A model generated the notes under the pieces. The model saw nothing but the letters and a program-made list of their open reading frames with translations. It had not been told where the DNA came from and did not search any database. This document shows positions 34,048-42,683 of a stretch of 64,000 bases of DNA, piece after piece. The position numbers and the translations under genes were made by a program. Position 1 is the first letter of the stretch. Each line of letters starts with the position of its first letter. The stretch comes from Vibrio quintilis. GTDB taxonomy: Bacteria; Pseudomonadota; Gammaproteobacteria; Enterobacterales; Vibrionaceae. The stretch covers positions 1,116,001-1,180,000 of the forward strand of contig NZ_AP024898.1 in the NCBI RefSeq assembly GCF_024529975.1. Reading direction: 5' to 3'.

Positions 34048-34463
34048 TGGCTCAGCCTCTGCTTCAGTTGTTTCACAGCCCAGCCAACCAATGGCACATG
34101 CTCATAAACCATGCTGCCTAAATCGAAGTAATCGCGGTGATATTTCACCAGTCCGTCTGAAAACTGAATCTGACTCACTCCATGCACTTCTACCGGTTGC
34201 CCTTTATTGAGTCTTGTATTAATAAACACCATTTTCCAGGTGATAAAGCCAATATCCTGCTGTTGAAACTGCTCTTCGATGTAAAAATGGCACTCGCTCA
34301 CATTCTCAAACAAATGCTCAAAATAGTTACGCAAAGAAGAGAGACCCAGAACACGGTGCGCCGGATCTTCAAACACAACCTCCGGATGATAGATTTCATC
34401 GAGAAGGTCCAGATGGAACTGATCCAGCTTTTGATACGTCCTGGAAAAATGCTGCACATCCAT
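34044..34463 (-). CDS. NTF2-like (SnoaL-type) protein
   Basis: 139 residues of the NTF2/SnoaL cone fold: LDLLDEIYHPEVVFEDPAHR, LRNYFEHLFENVSE and HGVSQIQFSDGLVKYHRDYFD. Small ligand-binding or isomerase proteins of this kind start the same operon in many Vibrio genomes, where an ECF sigma factor and ChrR usually lie just upstream; neither is here. First gene of the operon; the likely operators are at 34491-34570. Confidence 0.87.
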   Translation of the reverse strand: MDVQHFSRTYQKLDQFHLDLLDEIYHPEVVFEDPAHRVLGLSSLRNYFEHLFENVSECHFYIEEQFQQQDIGFITWKMVFINTRLNKGQPVEVHGVSQIQFSDGLVKYHRDYFDLGSMVYEHVPLVGWAVKQLKQRLSQ

Positions 34464-34490
34464 AATCGTTACCTGATTGCTACAGTTTAA

Positions 34491-34570
34491 TTGTACAAAA
34501 TAACAAATTGTACAACTTACCTATATAATTTAGTACAGTCTGAATAGTTATACAAATCAGATTTTGTATA
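34491..34570 (-). promoter_or_regulatory. possible MerR/LitR-type operators upstream of the lipid operon
   Basis: Two spaced dyads: TGTACA (34492-34497) and TGTACA (34509-34514) with an 11-base spacer, and TTATACAAA/TTTTGTATAA at 34548-34571. They resemble the TGTACA-N12-TGTA(C/T)A sites known for light-responsive LitR/PplR-type MerR regulators, one base short. The link to LitR is inference. Confidence 0.4.
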
Positions 34571-34584
34571 AGTTTAAAACCGGT

Positions 34585-35505
34585 TCACTGAATAGTATTC
34601 TGATCGATGTACAAAACTTTGACTTTGATGTCCTCTTTCAGCGACTCCCCGTGCAGGGCCTGGTATAACGCATAGGTTGCCTGATAGCCGATATCAAACG
34701 GCAGCTGGGCAATATAGCCATGAAGCATGCCCTGCTTCAGCGCACTGATGATGTAGGTGTCCTGATCAAAGCCGATGTGAATTGCATCCCGGTATATATT
34801 TAACATTTCACGGGCCTGCAACACACCAATCGTTGTGGTGTCATTGGGTGTAAAAATGCCATTGACTTCTGCCGTCTGTAGCATTTTTTTGCCGGCCCTG
34901 GCCTTAGCATCCCCAATCCGGGTACCCAGATAACCGGAAATCATCACTTTTAAACCCGCTTTTCTGGCTTCCCGGACAAATCCGGCTTCTCTGGCATCGG
35001 TTGAAACCACGCCTTTTTGAAGACGAAACACCAGCACATTGCCACGCCCCCCTAATTTTTCGGCCATTTTCCGGGCCGCCAGTGCCCCGGCAACTTCATT
35101 ATCAGTTTTCACTGAGATTAAACGGTCTCCACCGGTATCCCGATCAATATAAATAACCGGAATATTCTGCTGCTTTAACCTGGCCACATCCTGATTCCGG
35201 GATACATCCGATGGTGCAATAAGCACACCCCGGCAACGATACTTCTCCATCAGATTGTCCAGAATAAATTTTTGTCCTTTGGTATCGTTATCATTCACCG
35301 TTCCTCTGGCAAAAACGTCAATGCCCAGCTCCTTTCCCGCCAGCCGGGCGCCATTGATCATTTTGGACCAGAACTGCCGGCTGTCACTGCCGGAAACAAC
35401 CATAGCGATACAGTTTTCTCCGGGTATGTTTTTTCCGGGCTTAGCCGCGTAACTACCCGGCACCCAGCTCAGCATGAATAACAGAATGATCGGTAAAAAT
35501 TTCAT
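34585..35505 (-). CDS. periplasmic sugar-binding protein (RbsB/LuxP type)
   Basis: 306 residues from MKFLPIILLFMLSW, which is a proper signal peptide; 14 upstream codons are open but unlikely. Fold-type I periplasmic binding protein: MVVSGSDSRQFWSKMINGAR, RGVLIAPSDVS, IPVIYIDRDTGGDRLISVKT, GIFTPNDTTTIGVLQAREM and HIGFDQDTYIISALKQG. It binds a sugar or similar ligand for an ABC importer or a sensor kinase. No permease or ATPase is adjacent, so it is an orphan here. Same strand as the lipid operon but separated by the operator region. Confidence 0.88.
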   Translation of the reverse strand: MKFLPIILLFMLSWVPGSYAAKPGKNIPGENCIAMVVSGSDSRQFWSKMINGARLAGKELGIDVFARGTVNDNDTKGQKFILDNLMEKYRCRGVLIAPSDVSRNQDVARLKQQNIPVIYIDRDTGGDRLISVKTDNEVAGALAARKMAEKLGGRGNVLVFRLQKGVVSTDAREAGFVREARKAGLKVMISGYLGTRIGDAKARAGKKMLQTAEVNGIFTPNDTTTIGVLQAREMLNIYRDAIHIGFDQDTYIISALKQGMLHGYIAQLPFDIGYQATYALYQALHGESLKEDIKVKVLYIDQNTIQ

Positions 35506-35696
35506 CAGAATTCTTCGGGTTATAAGCAATACCTTTAGTATAGACAAGATAAAGTTAACCAGAAAAACAAGACCAAACGGCTCTGATTAAAAGCCGGCAA
35601 TCAGCACCTTTCCCTGCGCCAGATGCCAGAACACCCGGAAAGAGAAAGACTTCATTGAACAGAAATACCTTAAACTGGCGGATGAAAACAAATAAG

Positions 35697-36080
35697 TCAA
35701 AGCACCAAACTTTCACTGACGGCCTGATAAAATTCTTCAATCGCGTTATTATTTTGGCCCGCCTGTCCCCAGTGCCAGACATCCTCAGTTTCAACCCGCA
35801 GATAGCCCATCTGCCAGTCGGGGAAAAGGCGTGTGTCCCGATAGCCTGATAACAGAATTTCCACATCAGAATGCCGGTCATCTGCTGAAATATTATGATA
35901 AAGCTGATCAATCGCGGCTTCATCCCCTTCAATATATTGATAAAAACCATTGAAATGTGAAATTAAATATCCGGTGATGCCAAACTGCTTATTTTTCTCT
36001 CTGGATACTTCAAGAATGTCATGTACATTCACTTCCGCTAAGTTCGCTGTACTGGAATAAAGTAAATATTTGCAGGTCAT
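35697..36080 (-). CDS. BLUF-domain blue-light photoreceptor
   Basis: 127 residues, a stand-alone BLUF domain. Conserved features are the flavin-contacting Tyr in KYLLYSS (Tyr8), Asn/Gly-rich EKNKQFGITGYL, the key Gln in GFYQYIEGD and PDWQMGYL (semi-conserved Trp and Met). BLUF proteins bind FAD and switch hydrogen bonding on blue-light absorption. Its start overlaps the stop of the diguanylate cyclase gene by four bases, so it probably controls that enzyme by direct contact. Confidence 0.93.
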   Translation of the reverse strand: MTCKYLLYSSTANLAEVNVHDILEVSREKNKQFGITGYLISHFNGFYQYIEGDEAAIDQLYHNISADDRHSDVEILLSGYRDTRLFPDWQMGYLRVETEDVWHWGQAGQNNNAIEEFYQAVSESLVL

Positions 36081-36754
36081 TTATTTTTCTTCCTTTCATA
36101 CATCATAGAATCAGCCTGATGAATGGTATCGAACAAGCTGGCGTTGGTATTTAAATGATGACCAACACTGAATGACATCTGATATTTTTCGATACATGTC
36201 TGATTTTGAACTCTCGATATCATGTCTTCAATCTCGATATCATCACGCAGGATAATGACAATGAACTCATCACCACCATATCTGAAAATTAAATCAGTCA
36301 GCCGGAAAGACTGTTTCAGTGCTTTGGCAAAGTTAACGATCATCTCATTGCCATATTCATGGCCAAATTTATCATTGGCCAGCTTCATGTTATCGATATC
36401 AAAAAAATATAAACTGAACTCTTTATGATTTAATTCATTTTCCAGTGTTTTCAGGTAGTTAAAATTAAACATTCCCGTAAGATGATCGGTATAACAGACG
36501 TGATGTTCCATCCGGACCAAAACAGATAATAATTCCAGATACCTTTCAATTAATACCTGAAAATCTTCTTTTTCTGCTATATGAGACGCAATCAGATCTT
36601 TCAATACGTCGGTAACAATATTGAATTTAGAAATAATCCCTTCATTAAAAAGCGCAGGAATATTATCCAGATAAGAAGCTTTTCTTCCGGAGATAAAAAA
36701 TTCTTTTACTTCATGGCAGAATATTTTTTTCTTTATTTCAAAATCATTACTCAT
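36077..36754 (-). CDS. diguanylate cyclase (GGDEF), partner of the BLUF protein
   Basis: 225 residues. A helical N-terminal domain (1-85) with no known fold precedes a GGDEF domain: DHLTGMFNFNYL, FFDIDNMKLANDKFGHEYGN and an intact RYGGDEF active site. An inhibitory site RLTD lies five residues before GGDEF, so product feedback is likely. It makes cyclic di-GMP. It is read first and overlaps the BLUF gene by four bases; the N-terminal domain is a probable docking site for the photoreceptor. Confidence 0.93.
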   Translation of the reverse strand: MSNDFEIKKKIFCHEVKEFFISGRKASYLDNIPALFNEGIISKFNIVTDVLKDLIASHIAEKEDFQVLIERYLELLSVLVRMEHHVCYTDHLTGMFNFNYLKTLENELNHKEFSLYFFDIDNMKLANDKFGHEYGNEMIVNFAKALKQSFRLTDLIFRYGGDEFIVIILRDDIEIEDMISRVQNQTCIEKYQMSFSVGHHLNTNASLFDTIHQADSMMYERKKNK

Positions 36755-36830
36755 CGGCCAGAAACATATTAAACAGTTATAAACAGCAATAACATATGGG
36801 TCATCAATAGCTAAAATATAGTCAAAGCTA

Positions 36831-37007
36831 TATACCCAAACAACCTGAAGATGCAGGGTTCAGTGAGATTTGTCTGGCTTTGAGACAAGGCACTGATTTG
36901 AAGACAGAGTCATTCTACGTTGAAAATCAGTCACGCCGTATCAGAGCCAGACAAACTCACCCGAAGGGCGTGAGCTGAATCATGCATCTTCAGGTTGCCT
37001 GGGTATA
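36831..37007. mobile_element. 177-bp MITE-like element with 25-bp terminal inverted repeats
   Basis: Ends TATACCCAAACAACCTGAAG...and...CTTCAGGTTGCCTGGGTATA pair over about 25 bases with two mismatches. A second, inner inverted repeat (GTGAGATTTGTCTGGCT near 36861 and AGCCAGACAAACTCAC near 36945) makes it a nested palindrome. No coding sequence. The same outer arms occur alone or back-to-back elsewhere in the window, and part of the left half recurs at 48491. Confidence 0.8.
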
Positions 37008-37126
37008 CAAGTGTGTGAATAAAACCTCAAAGAATATGTTGACATTGATAACTCACCATCCGGACTCCCTGAAAGCGGCACCAGCGATGCCGCTTTGTCA
37101 TCAGGATGTCAACACAAACACAGCGA

Positions 37127-39319
37127 TTAACGTGCTTTCACTCTGAGCACCCGCAAATTTCTGCCACTGGCTGAAGCATTTACCACATCCTGAATTCTGA
37201 ATGCTACCAGCTCATCGTAGTCAAAATAGCCTTTGGTCGTGACTTTCACCGTTTTGCTGGTTTCGCCCGGCTTGAAAATCAGATAAGAACCGGAGAGGGT
37301 AAAATCAGTATCTTTTTCCGCATCTCCGGCGATTGGTTTAACACTGGCCTTCACCTGATAAGCAGATGCCCGGTTTAGTTTCACGGTCAGCGAGACTGTT
37401 TTACCCCGCTCTGCGGCAGAAATCAGCTGATCAAAATAAATGATGGTATCTGCTGATTCCGCATCAGCATTCCAGCCGGTTGACGTTCCCGGATAATAAG
37501 CATAAACACCCAGATCCTGCCCGTTATCTCCCGCATTCTTCGCCGGACTATTCGACTTGAGCCTGAAATCATCCGAACCATAGAAAAGCGGATTGACAGA
37601 AAGGCCACCGCTTTCACTGACATTGTTCTGAAAAGCAGCCACGGTGATATCTGATCCGGGATACGTTGAACCACCGCTCTCAGTTGCCGAAGGTATGCCA
37701 CCAAACTGAATCGACTGACTTTTTCCTGCGGTATACCACAGGTTATTTTTGAACACGTGCGGACCATTGTTACGGGCTGCATCGGTATAAATCAGATTAT
37801 ATTTTGTATTGTTGTAGGTAATATTGTTGCGAAACTCATCCTGTTTCGACTTATGAATCGTAAACCCGACGGTATTCTTATAAGCGACATTACCAATCCA
37901 GCGGGCCTTTTCTGTCCAGCCGGTTGAAGTGTAGTAAGCGGTCATATAACCGGATGTCATTCCGACTGAGATGTTTTCCTGAATCAGATTTTTCTTACAG
38001 CGGGATTCATTAAAGACATTGCCGCTACCGTCCCTGCCGTAGTTTCTTAAGATCACATTGTTACTACCGTCCCGGTCAAGCCAGATATGGTGATAGACAT
38101 CTTCTGCATGGTTAAAGGCAACCACATTGTTCCCGTCTGACATATCCTGTACATCAATCGCACGGGAATACAGATACGACCCGCCCCAGCTGCGCAATTT
38201 ACCTTTGAAGGTTTTAAATGTGTTCTGACACACCAGATTCTGCTGAGATTTCTGCGAATTGATGCCGACACCATCCCCATAAATATTTTCAAAGTAGTTA
38301 TTACAAACCACGTTATTGGATGAATTAAACAGACCAACCACATGGTTGCCGTTCCATTTGCCCACCTCTTTATTACCCAGGTCAATAAAACGGTTGTTCG
38401 TCACCACATTATTGTTACCGGCAGACACGTATATCGTCGACAGCCCTTTGGTATAGCCTTTAAATTGAAAACCTTCGATCCAGATATAGTTTTTGCCGGA
38501 TAAATTAAATAACGGCGTGACATCGGAAATATATGACGGATATTTCACCGTGACAGTTCCCGTTCCCGGCCAGGGCCGGAACACAATGTAGCTGCCCTCT
38601 TTTCCTGAATTTGCCGGAGTAATATCGTTTTCAGAATAAGTGCCGCCGTGAACCAGCACAGTCGTGCCGGCAGTAGCGACTTTCGCGACTTTGGTCAGTG
38701 TCCGGTATGGTTTCGATTTCGTCCCGTTGCCCTGATAATCACTGCCGTCATTGGAGACATAAACTGGATGAGAGAAATCCGGTGTAACATCGGCTGTTCC
38801 TGCATAGGTGATCGTCCCGGATGAAGGCTTCAGAATCACCCGGTCAAGCTGTGCACCATATTCACGCCGTTGTATATAAAGTGTGTGTGTCCCTGCAGAA
38901 ACACTGCTAAAAGTTGTTGGCTGTAAAGTCTGCCACGCAGAATAAGTTTGATTGTTCTGGACCTGCCAGCCTGACGAATCCAGTTTGTAATAAAAAGAGT
39001 CATCGCCGGTGTCCGGCAGTTTGACCCGGATCTGAAATGCCACATCAGCGCTGTCTGTCAGTGAAAATTTCACCGCCACCAGTCCGCTGCTGCTGTTGCT
39101 GGCTGACTTCAGCACCTGATCACCATTATCCGCCCAGACAATATATTTCCCACCGGAAGCGGATATATCAGATTTGACCGAAAAAGGGGAAAACTGAGAC
39201 TGACCGGAAAAGTTTTCCAGCTCGACATTGAGCGAATTTGCCCCGGCCAGTGACGGATAGCCGCAAAGCATCAGACTCCCGGCAACCAGCCATGAAGCCA
39301 GCCGTTGTTTATTATTCAT
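37127..39319 (-). CDS. secreted right-handed beta-helix protein, probable polysaccharide lyase or binding protein
   Basis: 730 residues with signal peptide (SWLVAGSLMLCGYPSLAGA). Residues about 28-165 form a CBM6/CBM35-like module (VELENFSGQSQFSPF to AQLDRVILKPSS) closely similar to one in the neighbouring esterase. A parallel beta-helix follows from PVYVSNDGSDYQGNGT (about 185-590) with many NNVVxNN turns, as in chondroitinase-B/alginate-lyase folds. A Calx-beta-like domain ends the protein. The start has an AAAGGT site. Substrate unknown; catalytic residues could not be assigned. Confidence 0.8.
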   Translation of the reverse strand: MNNKQRLASWLVAGSLMLCGYPSLAGANSLNVELENFSGQSQFSPFSVKSDISASGGKYIVWADNGDQVLKSASNSSSGLVAVKFSLTDSADVAFQIRVKLPDTGDDSFYYKLDSSGWQVQNNQTYSAWQTLQPTTFSSVSAGTHTLYIQRREYGAQLDRVILKPSSGTITYAGTADVTPDFSHPVYVSNDGSDYQGNGTKSKPYRTLTKVAKVATAGTTVLVHGGTYSENDITPANSGKEGSYIVFRPWPGTGTVTVKYPSYISDVTPLFNLSGKNYIWIEGFQFKGYTKGLSTIYVSAGNNNVVTNNRFIDLGNKEVGKWNGNHVVGLFNSSNNVVCNNYFENIYGDGVGINSQKSQQNLVCQNTFKTFKGKLRSWGGSYLYSRAIDVQDMSDGNNVVAFNHAEDVYHHIWLDRDGSNNVILRNYGRDGSGNVFNESRCKKNLIQENISVGMTSGYMTAYYTSTGWTEKARWIGNVAYKNTVGFTIHKSKQDEFRNNITYNNTKYNLIYTDAARNNGPHVFKNNLWYTAGKSQSIQFGGIPSATESGGSTYPGSDITVAAFQNNVSESGGLSVNPLFYGSDDFRLKSNSPAKNAGDNGQDLGVYAYYPGTSTGWNADAESADTIIYFDQLISAAERGKTVSLTVKLNRASAYQVKASVKPIAGDAEKDTDFTLSGSYLIFKPGETSKTVKVTTKGYFDYDELVAFRIQDVVNASASGRNLRVLRVKAR

Positions 39320-39356
39320 ACCTTTGTATCCTTCTATTTATTCTCTTGTAAATTGA

Positions 39357-39396
39357 TATACCCAAGCAACCTGAAGATGCAGGTTGTTCGGGTATA
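39357..39396. repeat. palindromic TATACCC...GGGTATA repeat
   Basis: Short palindrome of the same family as 25971-26017: TATACCCAAGCAACCTGAAG then AGGTTGTTCGGGTATA. It lies just upstream of the beta-helix gene. Confidence 0.85.
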
Positions 39397-39420
39397 ATTT
39401 TTTATAACGAATCGTTTTTT

Positions 39421-39467
39421 GATTCCCAAACAACCCGAAGGAACATCATTCTGGTTGTTTGGGAATC
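39421..39467. repeat. related palindrome GATTCCCAAACAACC / GGTTGTTTGGGAATC
   Basis: Perfect 15-base arms around a 17-base centre, beside the previous repeat. The arms share AACAACC/GGTTGTT with the TATACCC family but have different ends. On the minus strand it follows the SASA esterase gene and may act as its transcript-end hairpin. Confidence 0.85.
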
Positions 39468-39558
39468 ATCAGCCCCCTGATGAACGGGCGGTGATACACA
39501 CCACCCGTGACGATCAGAGCTCACTATCAAAAAGAATGCTCAGAAAAAGCTGGCCGGA

Positions 39559-41175
39559 CTAACGTTTGGCACAGAATCCGACAGAGGAAATACTTGCACC
39601 AGCTGCAACAGTATCATTCCAGCTGACACCACTCAGAGTCAGGCTTGTACCGTCCTGAGACCATTTGGCGTTGTAGACATTACTGGCCGTGCCTTCGATA
39701 TCAAGACTGACATTCCACTTCACGCTGCTTTGTCCGTTGTTGGTAATTTTCACATCAGCGCAATAGCCGGTGGTCCAGTCATCTTTAATGGTAAGTGATG
39801 CTGTGATCCCGCCGTCAGTTGACGGGGTATCACTGCTGGTCCTGGTGATGTCTCCGGCAGATGCGGTTAAATACAGCTTATCCAGTTTGGCACCATCTTC
39901 CCGGCGTAAAATCTGCAGGGTATGGTCTCCGGCAGCCAGGTCGCTGAATGTTGCAACACTGAGCGTTGCCCAGCCCGAAGTCAGTTTCTGGTTCTGAGAC
40001 TTCCAGTCACCGGCATCCAGTTTGTAGTAGAAAGAATCGTCATCCGCCGTCGCCATATCAGCCCGGACTTTAAAGCCGACAGTGGCTTTTTCAGACAGAG
40101 TGAATGCTGCCGTTACCTGACCGGAAGCACTGTCTGAAGGGGAAGTCAGTACCTGATTATCATTATCCGGCCACATAATATACTGCTCACCGGAAGCATT
40201 GATGTGCGTTTTTGTCTCAAACGGCGCAAAGCTGCTCTGAGAACTGAAGTCTTCAAACTCAAAACTCAGCTGACTGTCTGCCGAAGGATAATTTCCGACT
40301 TCAAGCATTTTGGCGGCATAGCGTTTCCCCATTTCAATCACAGAGAAAGTGCTCCAGTGCAGGTGATCACTCCGGTCTCCGAGGACAGTCCCGTCAGGCA
40401 TCGGACCGGAAGAAACCCAGTATGCATTCTCAATGTAATCCGGCAGGCGGTGAACTAACGGGTTATGCACCGTGGCACAACATCCGGTTCTGGGCAGCTC
40501 ACCAGCAATGAACGGTACTTTGGCCGGGTCAAGATTCAAGTCTTCCCTTAAATGGGTCACAAGCTGGTTCACATATTCAATCCAGGCTTCCTGACCGGCA
40601 TTACTCTCACCATGGTGGAAGATGATGCCTTTAATCACACCGACTTTCTGGGCTTTTTTCGCCAGATCTAAAATCCACTGATAAATCGGCGTGGTGCCGT
40701 TCACCACCGGTGCGCCGGTCACACTGCCATAAGGTGGTTTGCAGGTATCATAGTCTGCACAATTTGGCAGGTGAGCACGGATATCAGACCCGCCATAAGC
40801 CGCACCGACAATCCCGATCGTAATATCTTCGCCTTCGGCTTCAGCCATAGTAACCGCAAATGTATCCACCGGGCTCAGACCAATCGGACCAGACGTTCCA
40901 TCCGGTTTCTCCCGGTTGCCTTCTTTACAGCGAATCACCGGCTGAAAGTGCCCGCGCCAGGTCCCGTAACCATATTCAGTTTCGTTACAGTCCTGACTCT
41001 GGAGCACTTTCACTCTCGGGTGAGAAATAGTTGTATCAGGCAGATGAGCGGCACCCTGCATATTGGACTGGCCCAGCGCCAGATAGATATGGAAATTCGG
41101 ATCAGGTTCAGCCTGAGTGAATACCGGAAATAGCGCCATGCTCAGCACACCGGCCAACAGAGGTAATTTGTTCAT
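39559..41175 (-). CDS. secreted SASA/CE6-type carbohydrate acetylesterase with CBMs
   Basis: 538 residues from MNKLPLLAGVLSMALF (signal peptide; AGGAA site eight bases upstream). The catalytic domain has YLALGQSNMQG (nucleophile Ser37), GAAYGGSDIRAHLP, FHHGESNAG and DRSDHLHWS (Asp/His). A CBM6/35-like module follows, homologous to the one in the beta-helix neighbour, and a C-terminal CBM2 (SLTIKDDWTTGYCADVKITN and onward, with terminal Cys). It probably removes acetyl groups from xylan or a related plant polysaccharide. 240 bases upstream of the beta-helix gene on the same strand. Confidence 0.88.
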   Translation of the reverse strand: MNKLPLLAGVLSMALFPVFTQAEPDPNFHIYLALGQSNMQGAAHLPDTTISHPRVKVLQSQDCNETEYGYGTWRGHFQPVIRCKEGNREKPDGTSGPIGLSPVDTFAVTMAEAEGEDITIGIVGAAYGGSDIRAHLPNCADYDTCKPPYGSVTGAPVVNGTTPIYQWILDLAKKAQKVGVIKGIIFHHGESNAGQEAWIEYVNQLVTHLREDLNLDPAKVPFIAGELPRTGCCATVHNPLVHRLPDYIENAYWVSSGPMPDGTVLGDRSDHLHWSTFSVIEMGKRYAAKMLEVGNYPSADSQLSFEFEDFSSQSSFAPFETKTHINASGEQYIMWPDNDNQVLTSPSDSASGQVTAAFTLSEKATVGFKVRADMATADDDSFYYKLDAGDWKSQNQKLTSGWATLSVATFSDLAAGDHTLQILRREDGAKLDKLYLTASAGDITRTSSDTPSTDGGITASLTIKDDWTTGYCADVKITNNGQSSVKWNVSLDIEGTASNVYNAKWSQDGTSLTLSGVSWNDTVAAGASISSVGFCAKR

Positions 41176-41411
41176 ATCTTGTTTCCTGTTTATTGGGTAT
41201 ATATAGCTAATAATGCATTTAGATGCATAACAAATTTGTTCAAAATAATATGAACCATATTTAATGCAAATCATAATCGATCAATTCATGAGCGGCTTCT
41301 CATACAGAAGTGTAAAAATGAGACAACAAACGATCTGAAAAACAAACGCCCCGGACTTCGGGGTAAAGTCCGGGGCACAATAAAGCAAATGAAGAGAACA
41401 AGCGTCTGGCA

Positions 41412-42209
41412 TCAGTTTCCCTGCCCGTCTGCCACATCCGTCACAAACCGCGACAACGCCTGCAACAACACAGAAAAGCGCTGCGCCTCAAGATTTCCTT
41501 CCGACGGCATCACATAAGTCGCATTGATTTCAAGCTGAATGGCCGGTACACCGGCCTGAGCGGCAAATTTGGTAATCGTCTGATGGGATGACGCCGCAAA
41601 CCGGTTGGAAGACAAACTGTCTATCCCGTCTTCTTTGAGCCGGTGGATCAGACGGTGGAGCAAACCGGGCTGCCCAAGCAGGGATTCGCCATTCATGGTC
41701 CCGAAATCAATGTCATAAGAGCGGAAAGGATGACTGCCATGAATGTCTAACAATAACACCGGAGTTTCTGCCTGAATCAAATCCGCCAGTGCGGCTTTAA
41801 ACCCATTGTCATCATAATAATTTGGATCGGATGGCCCTTCATACGTGGTGTATATCACCGAAGCGCCGGTTTGTTCACCCAGTGCCAGCGCCAGTGCAGC
41901 CGTCCCGCCACCATCTGAAAAACGGCGTTTTCCCTCACGAAATGGCCGGGTCGCATGCGGTGCGGTAATAATCACAGGAATGGTGCCTTTCACGACTTTA
42001 AACCAGCTTTCCCCTTCAGGCAGCGCCACATTTTCCCGACTGTTTAACAGATTTTCGACCTGAATCGCCTGTGTGACCTGTGCCGGTGAAATAAGCGCAC
42101 GTTCAGGCAGCGGCTCCGTACCACGCTTCGCCGCCACGGGCAGCGCCATCAGTACCGAAGCCGTCAAACATATGAGTGTGATGTGGAAGTATTTTTTGAA
42201 ATTCATCAG
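41412..42209 (-). CDS. exported N-formylglutamate-amidohydrolase-like protein
   Basis: 265 residues from MNFKKYFHITLICLTASVLM (signal peptide; GGTGA site). Fold features are IPVIITAPHATRPFREGKRR, the GGGTAALALALGE helix, LLLDIHGSHPF (metal His) and AIQLEINATYV (Glu). The family removes N-formyl or related acyl groups from glutamate-like compounds, but most exported members have no known substrate. It is separated by 237 bases from the esterase gene on the same strand. Confidence 0.72.
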   Translation of the reverse strand: MMNFKKYFHITLICLTASVLMALPVAAKRGTEPLPERALISPAQVTQAIQVENLLNSRENVALPEGESWFKVVKGTIPVIITAPHATRPFREGKRRFSDGGGTAALALALGEQTGASVIYTTYEGPSDPNYYDDNGFKAALADLIQAETPVLLLDIHGSHPFRSYDIDFGTMNGESLLGQPGLLHRLIHRLKEDGIDSLSSNRFAASSHQTITKFAAQAGVPAIQLEINATYVMPSEGNLEAQRFSVLLQALSRFVTDVADGQGN

Positions 42210-42254
42210 GTCACCTGCTGCGTTGAAAGTTAAACATATGAAATCTATATGCAC

Positions 42255-42683
42255 CAGATAATATATTCAAATGGTTTTATTTAAAATGATATATGAAAGG
42301 CATATTCACAATCACGAACAAATGAAACATAAATTTCACTTAGGGTGTATTTCATTTCGCATTGAGCCATAAAAAGCCGCTAAAGCGATGAATACAGAGA
42401 CAGAAACAGGTCATTTTTAGAATAAAATTTTCGTTTCGATCACAAAATGGAAAAAACAAAACACATCTGTTAACATTATTTTAACTTTCGTCACAGTTAA
42501 TAAACATGCAAACCGTTAGTTTTATAAACAGGGAACGCAAGACGCTCAACAAAATAAGATCGTTCCCGACACTGTGCCTTTCTCCACACGAGTTGGTTCA
42601 GCTCAGGAAAAAGCGCCGGTACAACATCCAATAACAACTCTCCGAGGCATCGGTAAAGTCTCTTCAACCAGGGGAACGAGAAT
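42255..42683. promoter_or_regulatory. divergent regulatory region between the amidohydrolase-like gene and the ABC transporter
   Basis: A 474-base AT-rich gap from 42210 to 42683. It holds repeats of the type AAACATATGAAA/ATATATGAAAGG on the left and ATGAAAC...TTTCA near 42322-42352, possible operator half-sites. GGGAACG (42531) and CGTTCCC (42561) form a distant inverted repeat about 120 bases before the transporter gene. No gene seen. Confidence 0.4.
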
